NCBI RefSeq assembly: GCF_004339745.1 | Contig: NZ_SMGP01000001.1 | Span: 4,526,001 to 4,590,000, forward strand | Direction of reading: 5' to 3' | DNA from: Paraburkholderia sp. BL9I2N2 | Lineage (GTDB): Bacteria; Pseudomonadota; Gammaproteobacteria; Burkholderiales; Burkholderiaceae | Length of the DNA: 64,000 nt | In this document: piece by piece, positions 37,392 to 45,357 of the stretch | How the letters are laid out: every line of letters begins with the position of its first letter | Numbering within the stretch: position 1 is the first letter of the stretch | Notes under the pieces: generated by a model | Databases searched by the model: none | Told to the model about the DNA's origin: nothing | The model's input: only the letters and a program-made list of their open reading frames with translations | Position numbers and translations under genes: made by a program

Positions 37392-38348
37392 CTACAAAAA
37401 CATCAGGAAATTCAGCAGCAAGATATTCACGATCAGCAAGGTCAGCGCGGTCGGTATCTGCACCTTGATCACCGCGTTCTTGTCCGGCAATTCCAGCAGC
37501 GCGGCCGGCACCATGTTGAAGTTCGCGGCCATCGGCGTCATCAGCGTGCCGCAGTAGCCGGAGAACATGCCGATCGCGACCATCACCGCCGGGTTGCCGT
37601 GAAACACGCCCACCAGAATCGGCACGCCGACACCGCCGGTCATCACCGGGAACGCGGCGAAGCCGTTGCCCATCACCATGGTGAAGAGCGCCATGCCGAT
37701 GCAGTACACGGCCACCGCGATGAAGCGATAGTCGAGGCTGATGTAGGCCGTCGTCACGTGCGCGACGGCCTTGCCGACGCCTGCGTCCGAGAACACGAGG
37801 CCGAGCATGCCGAGCATCTGCGGCAGCACGGCGGCCCATGACAGCGCGTCGACCAACCGGCGCGTTTCCTTCATCGACTGGCCGACGGTGTCGCGCGTCA
37901 TCACGCAGGCAATCGCGAGCGCGATCACGCAGCCGATGCCGAAACCGATCAGTGTGACGTTGGCCTTCTCGATCAGCGGCATGCCGCCGAACACCAGATG
38001 GCTCGCCGACAGCGTGATGATCACGGTGACGACCGGTATCGTCAGCGCGGGCACGAACAGCTTGTTACGCAGACGCGCGGCGCTAGCCTTACGCGCTTCG
38101 AGCGACAGCACTTTCGGCTTGCCCGCGGTCACGCCGCCGAAGCCGGCAATCAGCGCCATCACGATCACGAGCACACCGACCACGGCGGGCGGCAGCTTGT
38201 CGCCGATCAGGAAGATCAGCGCGTAGAGAATCCAGAAACCGCCGGCGGTAAAACGGCGCGGGTGATCGTTGTCCGTGACGATCATGCCGCCGACAACCAG
38301 CAGCACCACGCCCAGCAGCCAGAACAGATAGGTAATCGTGAGCGTCAT
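37392..38348 (-). CDS. DUF979 membrane protein, probable permease subunit
   Basis: A 318-residue protein with about nine hydrophobic helices, from ATG 38348. Conserved-looking segments are GGFWILYALIFLIGDKLPP, VMGNGFAAFPVMTGGVGVPI and GYCGTLMTPMAANFNMVPAA. The last resembles permease hairpins of the IT superfamily. It overlaps the DUF969 gene by four bases (ATGA), and these two families are nearly always found together. The long upstream extension in this frame (to 38834) is a shadow of the DUF969 gene. Function is unproven; the adjacent pxp genes suggest 5-oxoproline transport. Confidence 0.85.
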   Translation of the reverse strand: MTLTITYLFWLLGVVLLVVGGMIVTDNDHPRRFTAGGFWILYALIFLIGDKLPPAVVGVLVIVMALIAGFGGVTAGKPKVLSLEARKASAARLRNKLFVPALTIPVVTVIITLSASHLVFGGMPLIEKANVTLIGFGIGCVIALAIACVMTRDTVGQSMKETRRLVDALSWAAVLPQMLGMLGLVFSDAGVGKAVAHVTTAYISLDYRFIAVAVYCIGMALFTMVMGNGFAAFPVMTGGVGVPILVGVFHGNPAVMVAIGMFSGYCGTLMTPMAANFNMVPAALLELPDKNAVIKVQIPTALTLLIVNILLLNFLMFL

Positions 38349-39094
38349 GCTTTGTCTCCTGCGGCGGATTGCGTCGACGAACCAGCGACGTTGCTCGCCG
38401 GGGCATTGCCGCGCAGTTCGCGCTCGAGCTTGCGGTCGAGCAGATACAGACGGAAACCGTGAATGATGAACGCGCAGATGGCGGTCGGAATGCCCCACAC
38501 GGCCACGTGAATCGGCTCGACGATGATCCCCGCTTCTTTCAGGAAGGTGGTCATCAGCACGATCGCGCCGAACGCGACGAAGATGTCCTCGCCGAAGAAG
38601 AGGCCCACGTTGTCGGTCGCCGCGGAGAACGCGCGCAGTTTGAAACGCACCGCGTCGCTGATCTTGCCGAAGCGGGTTTCGGTCGCGCCTTCGGCCATCG
38701 GCGCGATCAGCGGACGCACCATCTGCGGATGGCCGCCGAGTCCGGTCAAACCGACCGCCGCGGTCAGCTCGCGCACCAGCAGATAGACGATCAGGAGACG
38801 CCCGGCGGTGGCGGCCTTGATGCCGCCGATCCATGTTTGCGCGCGCTCACGCAGGCCATGCCGTTCGAGCAAACCGATCACGGCGAGCGGCAGGAGAATG
38901 ATCAACGGGATATTGCGGGTCTTGATGAAACCGGTGCCGATCTCGGCGAGAATCTTTTCAGGCGGGAAGTGCGCGGCCAGGCCGGTGATAATCGCGGCGA
39001 CCGCCACGATCAGCATCGGATTGAACCGTAATAAAAAGCCGACGATGATGACGGCCACGCCAATGAGCGGCCATAGACTAACTGTTGTCTGCAT
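38345..39094 (-). CDS. DUF969 membrane protein, probable permease subunit
   Basis: A 249-residue protein with about six membrane helices, starting at ATG 39094 after a GGAGATCCAG site. Conserved-looking parts are GTGFIKTRNIPLIILLPLAV, RELTAAVGLTGLGGHPQMVR and FSAATDNVGLFFGEDIFVAF. DUF969 and DUF979 look like two halves of one transporter. The pair lies 250 bases behind pxpA on the same strand. I infer that it imports 5-oxoproline, or a related cyclic amide, for the Pxp enzymes. Confidence 0.85.
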   Translation of the reverse strand: MQTTVSLWPLIGVAVIIVGFLLRFNPMLIVAVAAIITGLAAHFPPEKILAEIGTGFIKTRNIPLIILLPLAVIGLLERHGLRERAQTWIGGIKAATAGRLLIVYLLVRELTAAVGLTGLGGHPQMVRPLIAPMAEGATETRFGKISDAVRFKLRAFSAATDNVGLFFGEDIFVAFGAIVLMTTFLKEAGIIVEPIHVAVWGIPTAICAFIIHGFRLYLLDRKLERELRGNAPASNVAGSSTQSAAGDKA

Positions 39095-39221
39095 CTGGAT
39101 CTCCAAACAGGGTTTCAACCTCGCCGCTTGTGACGGCTAACGTGGGCCGGCGCCGGGTGGTCCAGACGCCGTCTTGCTGCCGCGGCTCTTGATGGCCGCG
39201 TTTGCTTCGAACTACACCTGC

Positions 39222-39292
39222 ACCCGCTGATCGACTGCGGGTACTGCAATGCGTCGTGTACCTGGCAAACGCCCCGCGTGGAGCGGGGCGTT
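39222..39292 (-). terminator. Two hairpins between pxpA and the DUF969 gene
   Basis: The stronger one pairs AACGCCCCGC (39268-39277) with GCGGGGCGTT (39283-39292) and is followed on the minus strand by a short T-run. A second pairs ACCCGC (39222-39227) with GCGGGT (39237-39242). They lie 55-125 bases after the pxpA stop and before the permease genes, so they may reduce read-through or end the pxp transcript. Confidence 0.55.
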
Positions 39293-39346
39293 GCAAGGAG
39301 CACCAGGTTTGAATCGCGCTGTCCGTCCCGCGGTTCGGCCGGCGCT

Positions 39347-40099
39347 TCAGGCGCGGGCGGCGCCGGCCGCGTGGACTTCGATGCCCGCTTCCTGCAGCGC
39401 GCCGCGAATGCGTCGCGCGAACGCCAGCGCATGCGGACCGTCGCCATGCAGGCAGATGGTCTGCGCGTTCAGCGACACCCATTGACCGTCCACAGCCTGC
39501 ACGCGTTGCTCGCGAACCATTGCGAGCGTGCGCGTCAGCACTTCGTCTTCGTCGTCGAGCAGCGCGCCGGGTTCTTTGCGCGGCACCAGCGAGCCGTCTG
39601 CGCGATAGCCGCGATCGGCGAAGACTTCTTCGACGGCGACCAGACCCGCGTTGCGCGCGGCCGTCACGAGACCGCTGTTGGCGAGCGCGAACACCGCCAC
39701 CGACGGATCGAAGTCGTGCACCGCCGAGACGATCGCGTCGGCGATCTTGGTGTCGCGCGCGGCCTGGTTGTACAGCGCGCCGTGCGGCTTGACGTGCGCG
39801 ATGCGCCCGCCTTCGGCCTGGGCAATCGCCGACAGCGCGCCGAGTTGATACAGGACGCCCGCATAGATGTCGTTGGCCGGCAGATCCATTTCCTTGCGAC
39901 CGAAATTCTCCGGATCATTGAAGCTCGGATGCGCGCCGATCGACACGCCTTTCTGCACCGCCCAGCGCACACAATCGCGCATCGCGTTGGCGCCGCCCGC
40001 GTGCCAGCCGCACGCGATGTTCGCCGAGCTGACCAGGTCGAGCAGTGCCTCGTCGGACCCGCAACCTTCGCCGAGATCGGCGTTCAAATCGATTTCCAT
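39347..40099 (-). CDS. pxpA: 5-oxoprolinase subunit A (LamB/YcsF family)
   Basis: A 250-residue LamB/YcsF protein. MEIDLNADLGEGCGSDEALL, SSANIACGWHAGGANAMRDC and VSIGAHPSFNDPENFGRKEM are the family fingerprints. PxpA acts with PxpB and PxpC to open 5-oxoproline (pyroglutamate) to glutamate using ATP. ATG 40099 has an AGAGGAAC site. It is separated from pxpC by 100 bases that contain a palindromic repeat. Confidence 0.94.
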   Translation of the reverse strand: MEIDLNADLGEGCGSDEALLDLVSSANIACGWHAGGANAMRDCVRWAVQKGVSIGAHPSFNDPENFGRKEMDLPANDIYAGVLYQLGALSAIAQAEGGRIAHVKPHGALYNQAARDTKIADAIVSAVHDFDPSVAVFALANSGLVTAARNAGLVAVEEVFADRGYRADGSLVPRKEPGALLDDEDEVLTRTLAMVREQRVQAVDGQWVSLNAQTICLHGDGPHALAFARRIRGALQEAGIEVHAAGAARA

Positions 40100-40133
40100 G
40101 GTGTTCCTCTGCTCTTCAAGAAAACGCCGGGCC

Positions 40134-40182
40134 GCCCCAAGTTTTCTTGGGGCCCCCTTGCGGGGCTGGCGCGAAGCGCCAG
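40134..40182. repeat. Intergenic palindromic repeat between pxpC and pxpA
   Basis: Two back-to-back hairpins. GCCCCAAG (40134-40141) pairs with CTTGGGGC (40146-40153), and CTGGCGC (40166-40172) with GCGCCAG (40176-40182). From general knowledge, closely similar GCCCCAAG-type elements are scattered between Paraburkholderia genes. In the mRNA they could stabilise or attenuate the pxpB-C-A transcript. Confidence 0.65.
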
Positions 40183-40199
40183 GTTGGGGGCGCTCATCG

Positions 40200-41252
40200 T
40201 TACAGTGTTGCGACGGCCGCTTGCCGCGCGCAGCGTTCTTCGTGCATCGCGATCGCGGCGTCGATCTGCCGCAAATACGTACGTTCTTCCAATAAGGCCT
40301 GACGCGCCTCGTAAGGCGTCGTCGGGATGAAGCGGACGGCGGCGTTCAGGCGCACCTGCGCGAGCTTCCACAGATCGGCCTGGATCACCGCGCCGATCTT
40401 CGGATAGCCACCGGTGGTTTGCGCGTCGCTCATCAGCACGATTGGCTGGCCGTTCGGCGGCACCTGAATCGTGCCGGGCAGCACCGCGTGCGAAAGCAGA
40501 TCGGTTTTCCGGGTGCGCTTGAGCTCGTTGCCCGCGAGGCGGTAGCCCATGCGGTTGCTGTTCGGCGTGACGAGCCATTCATCGGACCAGAACGATTCGT
40601 GGGCTTCATCGGTGAAGCTCTCGTATTCCGGTCCGCGCAGCACGCGGATCGGCACGGCCCACGGCACGCCCGACGGATGACGGCCGCGCCGCAGCGGCTC
40701 GTGAACCAGCACGAATTTGCACCAGGCGGGCGCCTTCACGCCGAACTCCGGCGCCTCCGGCGTAAAGCCGAGATGGCCGCGCTGCGGCGGCGCGCCGACC
40801 GGTAAACGGTCGCCGTCGCGCAGCGCGCGGCCGCCGAGTCCGCCGAAATGACCGGCGAGATCGGTGCTGCGCGAGCCGAGCATCGGTAAGACGTCGACGC
40901 CGCCCGCCACGCACACGTAGCCGCGCATGCCGCGCTTGGCCGCATTGAGCACCAGTTCCTGGCCGGCCCGCACCGGCAGGCTCCACCACGAGTAGACCGG
41001 CTTGCCGTCGAGCGTCGCGCCGAATTCGGTGCCCGTAATGGCGACCCGCGTGGCGCGCAGAAAGCGCAGCACGGTCGGGCCGAAGGTGATTTCCAGACCC
41101 GCCGCGTCGGGCCGGTTGCCGACCAGCCGGTTGCCGACTTCGAGCGACAGACGATCGAGCGCGCCACCCATCGCGACGCCGAGATGCCGGTAGCCGTGAC
41201 GGCCGAGATCCTGAATCGTGGTCAAGAGACCCGCGCGAATCACATCGATCAT
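40200..41252 (-). CDS. pxpC: 5-oxoprolinase subunit C (biotin-dependent carboxyltransferase-like)
   Basis: A 350-residue protein of the KipA/AHS2 family. MIDVIRAGLLTTIQDLGRHG and YRHLGVAMGGALDRLSLEVG at the N-terminus and RLAGNELKRTRKTDLLSHAV are typical. It forms the 5-oxoprolinase complex with PxpA and PxpB; older names are allophanate hydrolase subunit 2 or KipA antagonist. The ATG overlaps the pxpB stop by four bases, so they are translated together. Confidence 0.93.
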   Translation of the reverse strand: MIDVIRAGLLTTIQDLGRHGYRHLGVAMGGALDRLSLEVGNRLVGNRPDAAGLEITFGPTVLRFLRATRVAITGTEFGATLDGKPVYSWWSLPVRAGQELVLNAAKRGMRGYVCVAGGVDVLPMLGSRSTDLAGHFGGLGGRALRDGDRLPVGAPPQRGHLGFTPEAPEFGVKAPAWCKFVLVHEPLRRGRHPSGVPWAVPIRVLRGPEYESFTDEAHESFWSDEWLVTPNSNRMGYRLAGNELKRTRKTDLLSHAVLPGTIQVPPNGQPIVLMSDAQTTGGYPKIGAVIQADLWKLAQVRLNAAVRFIPTTPYEARQALLEERTYLRQIDAAIAMHEERCARQAAVATL

Positions 41253-41902
41253 GCGTGTATCCCCGCGATGGTGAAGCGCACCCGGTCGCCCGGCTGCAGC
41301 AGCGTGGGCGGGCGGCGCGCCGGGTCGAACAGCGGCAGCTCGGTGCGGCCGATCAACTGCCAGCCGCCGGGCGAAGTGGCCGGATAAATGCCGGTCTGTT
41401 CGCCGCCGATGCCGACGGACCCCGCCGGCACTTCCAGCCGCGGCGATGAACGGCGCGGCGTGTGCAGCGCGGTTTCGAGCCCGCCCATATAGGCGAAGCC
41501 CGGCTGGAAGCCGAGAAAGAACACGACATACTCGCCCCGCGAATGACGTTCGACGACCTCGCGCACGCTCAAGCCCGTGTGATTGGCGACCGCTTGCAGA
41601 TCGGGGCCGAACTCGCCGCCGTACTGCACCGGAATCTCGACTTCACGGCCGGGCGCGGGCGCATCGCTCACCGCATTCCAAGCCGTCTGCAGGTGGCTCA
41701 CCAGCGCGTCGCGGTCGGCCTCGAGCGGATCGAAGACGAGCGTGAGGTTGTTCATGCCCGGCACCACCTCCAGCACGTGCGGCCAGTCGCGCGCGGCCTC
41801 GGCGGCCGCCCACACGCGCTGCTGGCATTCCAGCGTGGCCGGCGGCGGCGCTTCGCAGACTAGCGCGCTATCGCCGAGCGGAAAAATTCTTGGTTGGCTC
41901 AT
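41249..41902 (-). CDS. pxpB: 5-oxoprolinase subunit B (KipI family)
   Basis: A 217-residue AHS1/KipI-type protein. PRIFPLGDSALVCE at the start, VVPGMNNLTLVFDPL, VVFFLGFQPGFAYMGGL and PAGSVGIGGEQTGIYPATSP are all family hallmarks. It is the first gene of pxpB-C-A. It is divergent from a winged-helix regulator across a 207-base AT-rich control region, which suggests local control. Confidence 0.93.
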   Translation of the reverse strand: MSQPRIFPLGDSALVCEAPPPATLECQQRVWAAAEAARDWPHVLEVVPGMNNLTLVFDPLEADRDALVSHLQTAWNAVSDAPAPGREVEIPVQYGGEFGPDLQAVANHTGLSVREVVERHSRGEYVVFFLGFQPGFAYMGGLETALHTPRRSSPRLEVPAGSVGIGGEQTGIYPATSPGGWQLIGRTELPLFDPARRPPTLLQPGDRVRFTIAGIHA

Positions 41903-41995
41903 GGATTAACAGCCCAGGTCGAGTCGATGGATTCGGGCACAGCACACCCTTTGAACGGTTAACGGCATCGGGCAGGCGACGGTTGAAGCGTACAT

Positions 41996-42027
41996 TATCA
42001 ATAAAATATCAACAATTTCTCAATAAG
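41996..42027. promoter_or_regulatory. Candidate operator between pxpB and the winged-helix regulator
   Basis: TATCAA repeats directly at 41996-42001 and 42007-42012, 11 bases apart (one helical turn). A related TCAATAAG follows at 42020-42027. The patch is very AT-rich in an otherwise GC-rich region and lies between divergent start codons. A dimeric winged-helix protein, probably the divergent gene product, could bind here. Inferred only from repeat and position. Confidence 0.45.
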
Positions 42028-42109
42028 CGTTTGTGCCAGGCTCCCTGGGATCGAACGCGCGTCGTACACTCCCGACACCTTCCCAACCTGTCTGTCGAGA
42101 ATCGTCACC

Positions 42110-42622
42110 ATGTCGCGCCATCCCACCAAGATCGTCTCCTCGGAACATCTCGTGTCCGAGACCAGCGCGGAACTGTCCGAACTCGAGTACGCGCTCATCA
42201 TGGCGGGCAATGCATTCAACCGATGGATGGTGCGCTGCATGTCAGCGGCAGGCGAAAAGGACATGACCGCCATCGAAGTCTCGCTGCTGCATCACGTCAG
42301 CCATCGCGAGCGACGCAAGAAGCTGGCGGACATCTGCTTCGTGTTGAACATCGAAGACACGCACGTCGCCACCTACGCGTTGAAGAAGCTCGTAGCTAGA
42401 GGGTATGTAAAAAGCGAAAAGACCGGCAAGGAAGTGTTCTTCTCGGCGACCGATTCGGGCCGCGAACTCTGTCTGAAATATCGCGAGGTGCGCGAGAGCT
42501 GTCTGATTTCGACGTTGAAGGAAAGCGGCCTGACCAACGAGCAGATCGGCGAAGCGGCCCAGTTGATGCGCAACGCGTCAGGTCTTTACGACACGGCTGC
42601 GCGGGCGGCAGCGTCTTTATAA
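42110..42622 (+). CDS. Winged-helix (MarR-type) transcriptional regulator
   Basis: A 170-residue MarR-like protein. An N-terminal dimer helix leads into AIEVSLLHHVSHRERRKKLADICF, the recognition region EDTHVATYALKKLVARGYVK and a short wing (SEKTGKEVFFSATDSGREL). A helical C-terminus follows. It is divergent from pxpBCA, and both face an AT-rich patch with repeated TATCAA. It is the natural candidate to control pyroglutamate use, but no ligand can be inferred from sequence. Confidence 0.82.
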   Translation: MSRHPTKIVSSEHLVSETSAELSELEYALIMAGNAFNRWMVRCMSAAGEKDMTAIEVSLLHHVSHRERRKKLADICFVLNIEDTHVATYALKKLVARGYVKSEKTGKEVFFSATDSGRELCLKYREVRESCLISTLKESGLTNEQIGEAAQLMRNASGLYDTAARAAASL

Positions 42623-42688
42623 CGCAGGACTGTTTGTTTTGCGGCGGCGCGGCGCGCCGAGGCTAAAAGCGCGGCGCGCGCCAAACGC

Positions 42689-43288
42689 TCAATCCGCCGG
42701 GCGCGGGTAGAGCGCCGCCTCGGTGACGATCAGGTCGAGCGGAATGTCGTGGGCTTCGCGTATCAATGCCGGTGCGCGGCACGCTTCATAGGCGATGCCG
42801 ACGGTGATCGGCTTGGCCGCACTCGGCCACGCAGCCAGCGTGCGATCGTAATAGCCGCCGCCGTAACCAAGCCGGTACCCGTGAGCGTCGAAACCCACGC
42901 ACGGCACGAACAGCAGTTGGGGAATCACAACGCGCCCGGACGTCGGCTCGGCGATCTCATGATGGCCGATCTTCATCGGCATTGCGGGCGTCCATGCATG
43001 AAATTCGAGGGGCACGCCGCGCTCCTTGACCACCGGCAGACTCGCCTCGCGTTGCGCGCTTGCCGCTAGCCAGACCGAGATGGCGGCGCGCGCGTCGAAT
43101 TCACCGGCGAGCGGCCAGTAGAATCCCACGCTATTCACACCGTACTGCTTTAACGCATCCAGCAGGTGCCGTGCGAGCGCGGTATTGTGCGCGGGCTCAG
43201 AAGCGGCTTGTAGCCTTGCTTCCAATAGCATTTTACGCAGCGCCTTTTTCGATTCCGCTGCAGGGTTGCATGCTATGCTTGGGTTCAA
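42689..43288 (-). CDS. 5-formyltetrahydrofolate cyclo-ligase
   Basis: A 199-residue MTHFS-family enzyme that converts 5-formyltetrahydrofolate to 5,10-methenyltetrahydrofolate using ATP. The basic N-terminal KKALRKMLLEAR, the LLFVPCVGFDAHGYRLGYGGGYYDRTL core and the C-terminal AHDIPLDLIVTE are conserved. I start at TTG 43288, which has a GGAGCG site and fits the family length. The frame is open to 43369 (ATG), but that would overlap the divergent transglycosylase gene. The two starts lie 20 bases apart. Confidence 0.85.
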   Translation of the reverse strand: MNPSIACNPAAESKKALRKMLLEARLQAASEPAHNTALARHLLDALKQYGVNSVGFYWPLAGEFDARAAISVWLAASAQREASLPVVKERGVPLEFHAWTPAMPMKIGHHEIAEPTSGRVVIPQLLFVPCVGFDAHGYRLGYGGGYYDRTLAAWPSAAKPITVGIAYEACRAPALIREAHDIPLDLIVTEAALYPRPAD

Positions 43289-43308
43289 TTCGCGCTCCAG
43301 AAACAACG

Positions 43309-45276
43309 ATGTCAAAACGCCTTTACCGAGTATATCGCGCGGCCGGTCTGGCGCTTGCCGCTGCGGCACTCGTCGCGTGCAGCACGGCCTCCGCCGTCAA
43401 GCCCCTTCCCCTTTCGCAACTCACAAACGACGACCAGATCTTCGTCCAACTGCGCGAGGCCGCCCGCAGTAACGACGCGGCGCGCGCAGCGCAGCTGGCC
43501 AGCATGATCCCGAGCTATCCGGCGCCTTCGTATCTGGAGTACTTCCAGATCAAGCCGCAATTGTTCGATTCGAGCGGCCACGCGCGGATCGACGCGCCGG
43601 ACGCGCCGGTGCTGTCGTTTCTGCAAAAGTACGACGGCCAGGCGATCGCCGACCGCATGCGCAACGACTACCTCACGGTGCTCGGCGCGCGTCACGACTG
43701 GCGCAACTTCGATCAGCAATACGCCCGTTTCGTGCTGAACGACGACACGCAGGTGAAGTGCTACGCACTCGAATCGCGCGCCTCGCGCGGCGAAAACGTC
43801 GCGGATGCGGCGCGCGCGCTGCTCGTCGATCCGAAGTGGTACGGTGACGGCTGCGTCGATCTGATCAACTCGCTGGCTATCAACCAGCAGTTCAATTCGG
43901 CCGACGTGTGGCAACAGATCCGCCTCGCCTACGAACAGAACTACACCAACACGGGCGCGAAACTCGTCGACGCGCTCAGCAACGAGCCGCCCGATCCGGT
44001 GCTGTTCAATCAGGCCACCACTACGCCGCCGCTGCTGCTGGCGCGCGGCGTCGGTCCGGATACGCAGTCGCATCAACTGGCGTTGCTGGCTATCACGCGC
44101 ATGGCGCGCAACGATCCGGCCATGGCCGCGGCCACGTTTGCCTCGGTGGCGCCGTCGCTGAGCTCGCCCGAGCGCGCCATCGGCTGGGGCACGATTGCCT
44201 ATCAGGCCGCCGCCAAGCAGATGCCGAGCGCGGTGGACTGGTATCGCCTGTCGGTGAATGCGCCGCTGTCGAACCCCGCGTATGAATGGCGCACCCGCAC
44301 CGCCTTGCTCGCGGGCGACTGGACGATGGTGCGCTGGTCGATCGAACAGATGCCCGCTGCGCTGCGCAATCAGCCGTCGTGGGTGTATTGGCATGCCCGT
44401 GCGCTCAAGCAGGCCGGCGACACGACCGCGGCCAATCAGGAATTCGAGTCGATTTCGCAGGGCTTCAACTTCTACGGCCAGTTAGCCGCGGAAGAACTGG
44501 GCCAGAAGATCACGGTTCCGCCGAAAACCACGGTGAGCGACGCCGAAGTGCAACAGGCCGGCAACACGCCCGGCTTCGATCTGGCGCAGCGTTTCTACGC
44601 GCTGAATCTGCGGCTCGAAGGCAATCGCGAATGGAACTGGCCGCTGCGCACCATGAGCGACCGCCAACTGATCGCGGCCGCCGAATACGCGCGCCGTATC
44701 GAGCTGTATGACCGCACCGTCAACACGGCGGATCGCACGAAGAGCGAGCACGATTTCTCGCTGCGTTATCTGTCGCCGTTCAAGGATATCGTCGAGCGCG
44801 ATTCGCAGTCGAATGGCCTCGACGTGGAGTGGGCCTATGGCCTGATTCGCCAGGAGTCGCGCTTCATCATGAACGCGCGCTCGGAAGTTGGCGCGAGCGG
44901 TTTGATGCAGTTGATGCCGGGCACCGCGCAACTGGTCGCGAAGAAGATCGGCCTGGGGCCGATCTCGCGCGAGCAGATGAACGACATCAACACCAACATC
45001 CTGCTCGGCACGAACTACCTGTCGATGATCTACAATCAGTTCGATGGGTCGGCCGTACTCGCCACCGCGGGCTATAACGCGGGCCCGGGCCGTCCGCGCA
45101 ACTGGCGGCAGTCCTTGCAGCATCCGGTGGAAGGCGCGATCTTCGCCGAGGCGATTCCGTTCCAGGAAACGCGCGACTACGTTAAGAATGTGTTGTCCAA
45201 CACGGTCTACTACGCGGCATTGTTCGAAGGCCGTCCGCAATCGCTGAAGGCGCGGCTGGGTTATATCGCGCCGTAA
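43309..45276 (+). CDS. slt: Soluble lytic murein transglycosylase (Slt70-like)
   Basis: A 655-residue protein with a lipoprotein-type signal (LALAAAALVACS), so it is likely anchored or secreted to the periplasm. A long helical ring domain precedes the SLT catalytic domain. There the catalytic Glu lies in YGLIRQESRFIMNARSEVGA, followed by SGLMQLMPGTAQ and ATAGYNAGPGRPRNW. It cuts glycan strands to anhydro-muropeptides. ATG 43309 was chosen because the upstream frame is Arg-rich. It is divergent from the folate cyclo-ligase gene. Confidence 0.93.
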   Translation: MSKRLYRVYRAAGLALAAAALVACSTASAVKPLPLSQLTNDDQIFVQLREAARSNDAARAAQLASMIPSYPAPSYLEYFQIKPQLFDSSGHARIDAPDAPVLSFLQKYDGQAIADRMRNDYLTVLGARHDWRNFDQQYARFVLNDDTQVKCYALESRASRGENVADAARALLVDPKWYGDGCVDLINSLAINQQFNSADVWQQIRLAYEQNYTNTGAKLVDALSNEPPDPVLFNQATTTPPLLLARGVGPDTQSHQLALLAITRMARNDPAMAAATFASVAPSLSSPERAIGWGTIAYQAAAKQMPSAVDWYRLSVNAPLSNPAYEWRTRTALLAGDWTMVRWSIEQMPAALRNQPSWVYWHARALKQAGDTTAANQEFESISQGFNFYGQLAAEELGQKITVPPKTTVSDAEVQQAGNTPGFDLAQRFYALNLRLEGNREWNWPLRTMSDRQLIAAAEYARRIELYDRTVNTADRTKSEHDFSLRYLSPFKDIVERDSQSNGLDVEWAYGLIRQESRFIMNARSEVGASGLMQLMPGTAQLVAKKIGLGPISREQMNDINTNILLGTNYLSMIYNQFDGSAVLATAGYNAGPGRPRNWRQSLQHPVEGAIFAEAIPFQETRDYVKNVLSNTVYYAALFEGRPQSLKARLGYIAP

Positions 45277-45286
45277 GCGCCGTGCC

Positions 45287-45313
45287 GCCGCCGCCTCGTT
45301 CCGAGGCGGCGGC
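45287..45313 (+). terminator. GC-rich hairpin after slt
   Basis: GCCGCCGCCTCG (45287-45298) pairs perfectly with CGAGGCGGCGGC (45302-45313) around a three-base loop, right after the slt stop. There is no T-run, so it may act as a transcript end, an mRNA stabiliser or a pause site. Confidence 0.55.
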
Positions 45314-45357
45314 GCGCCACGCCAGCCGTTGCCGCGGCTTCCACCAGGGAGTCGAAA

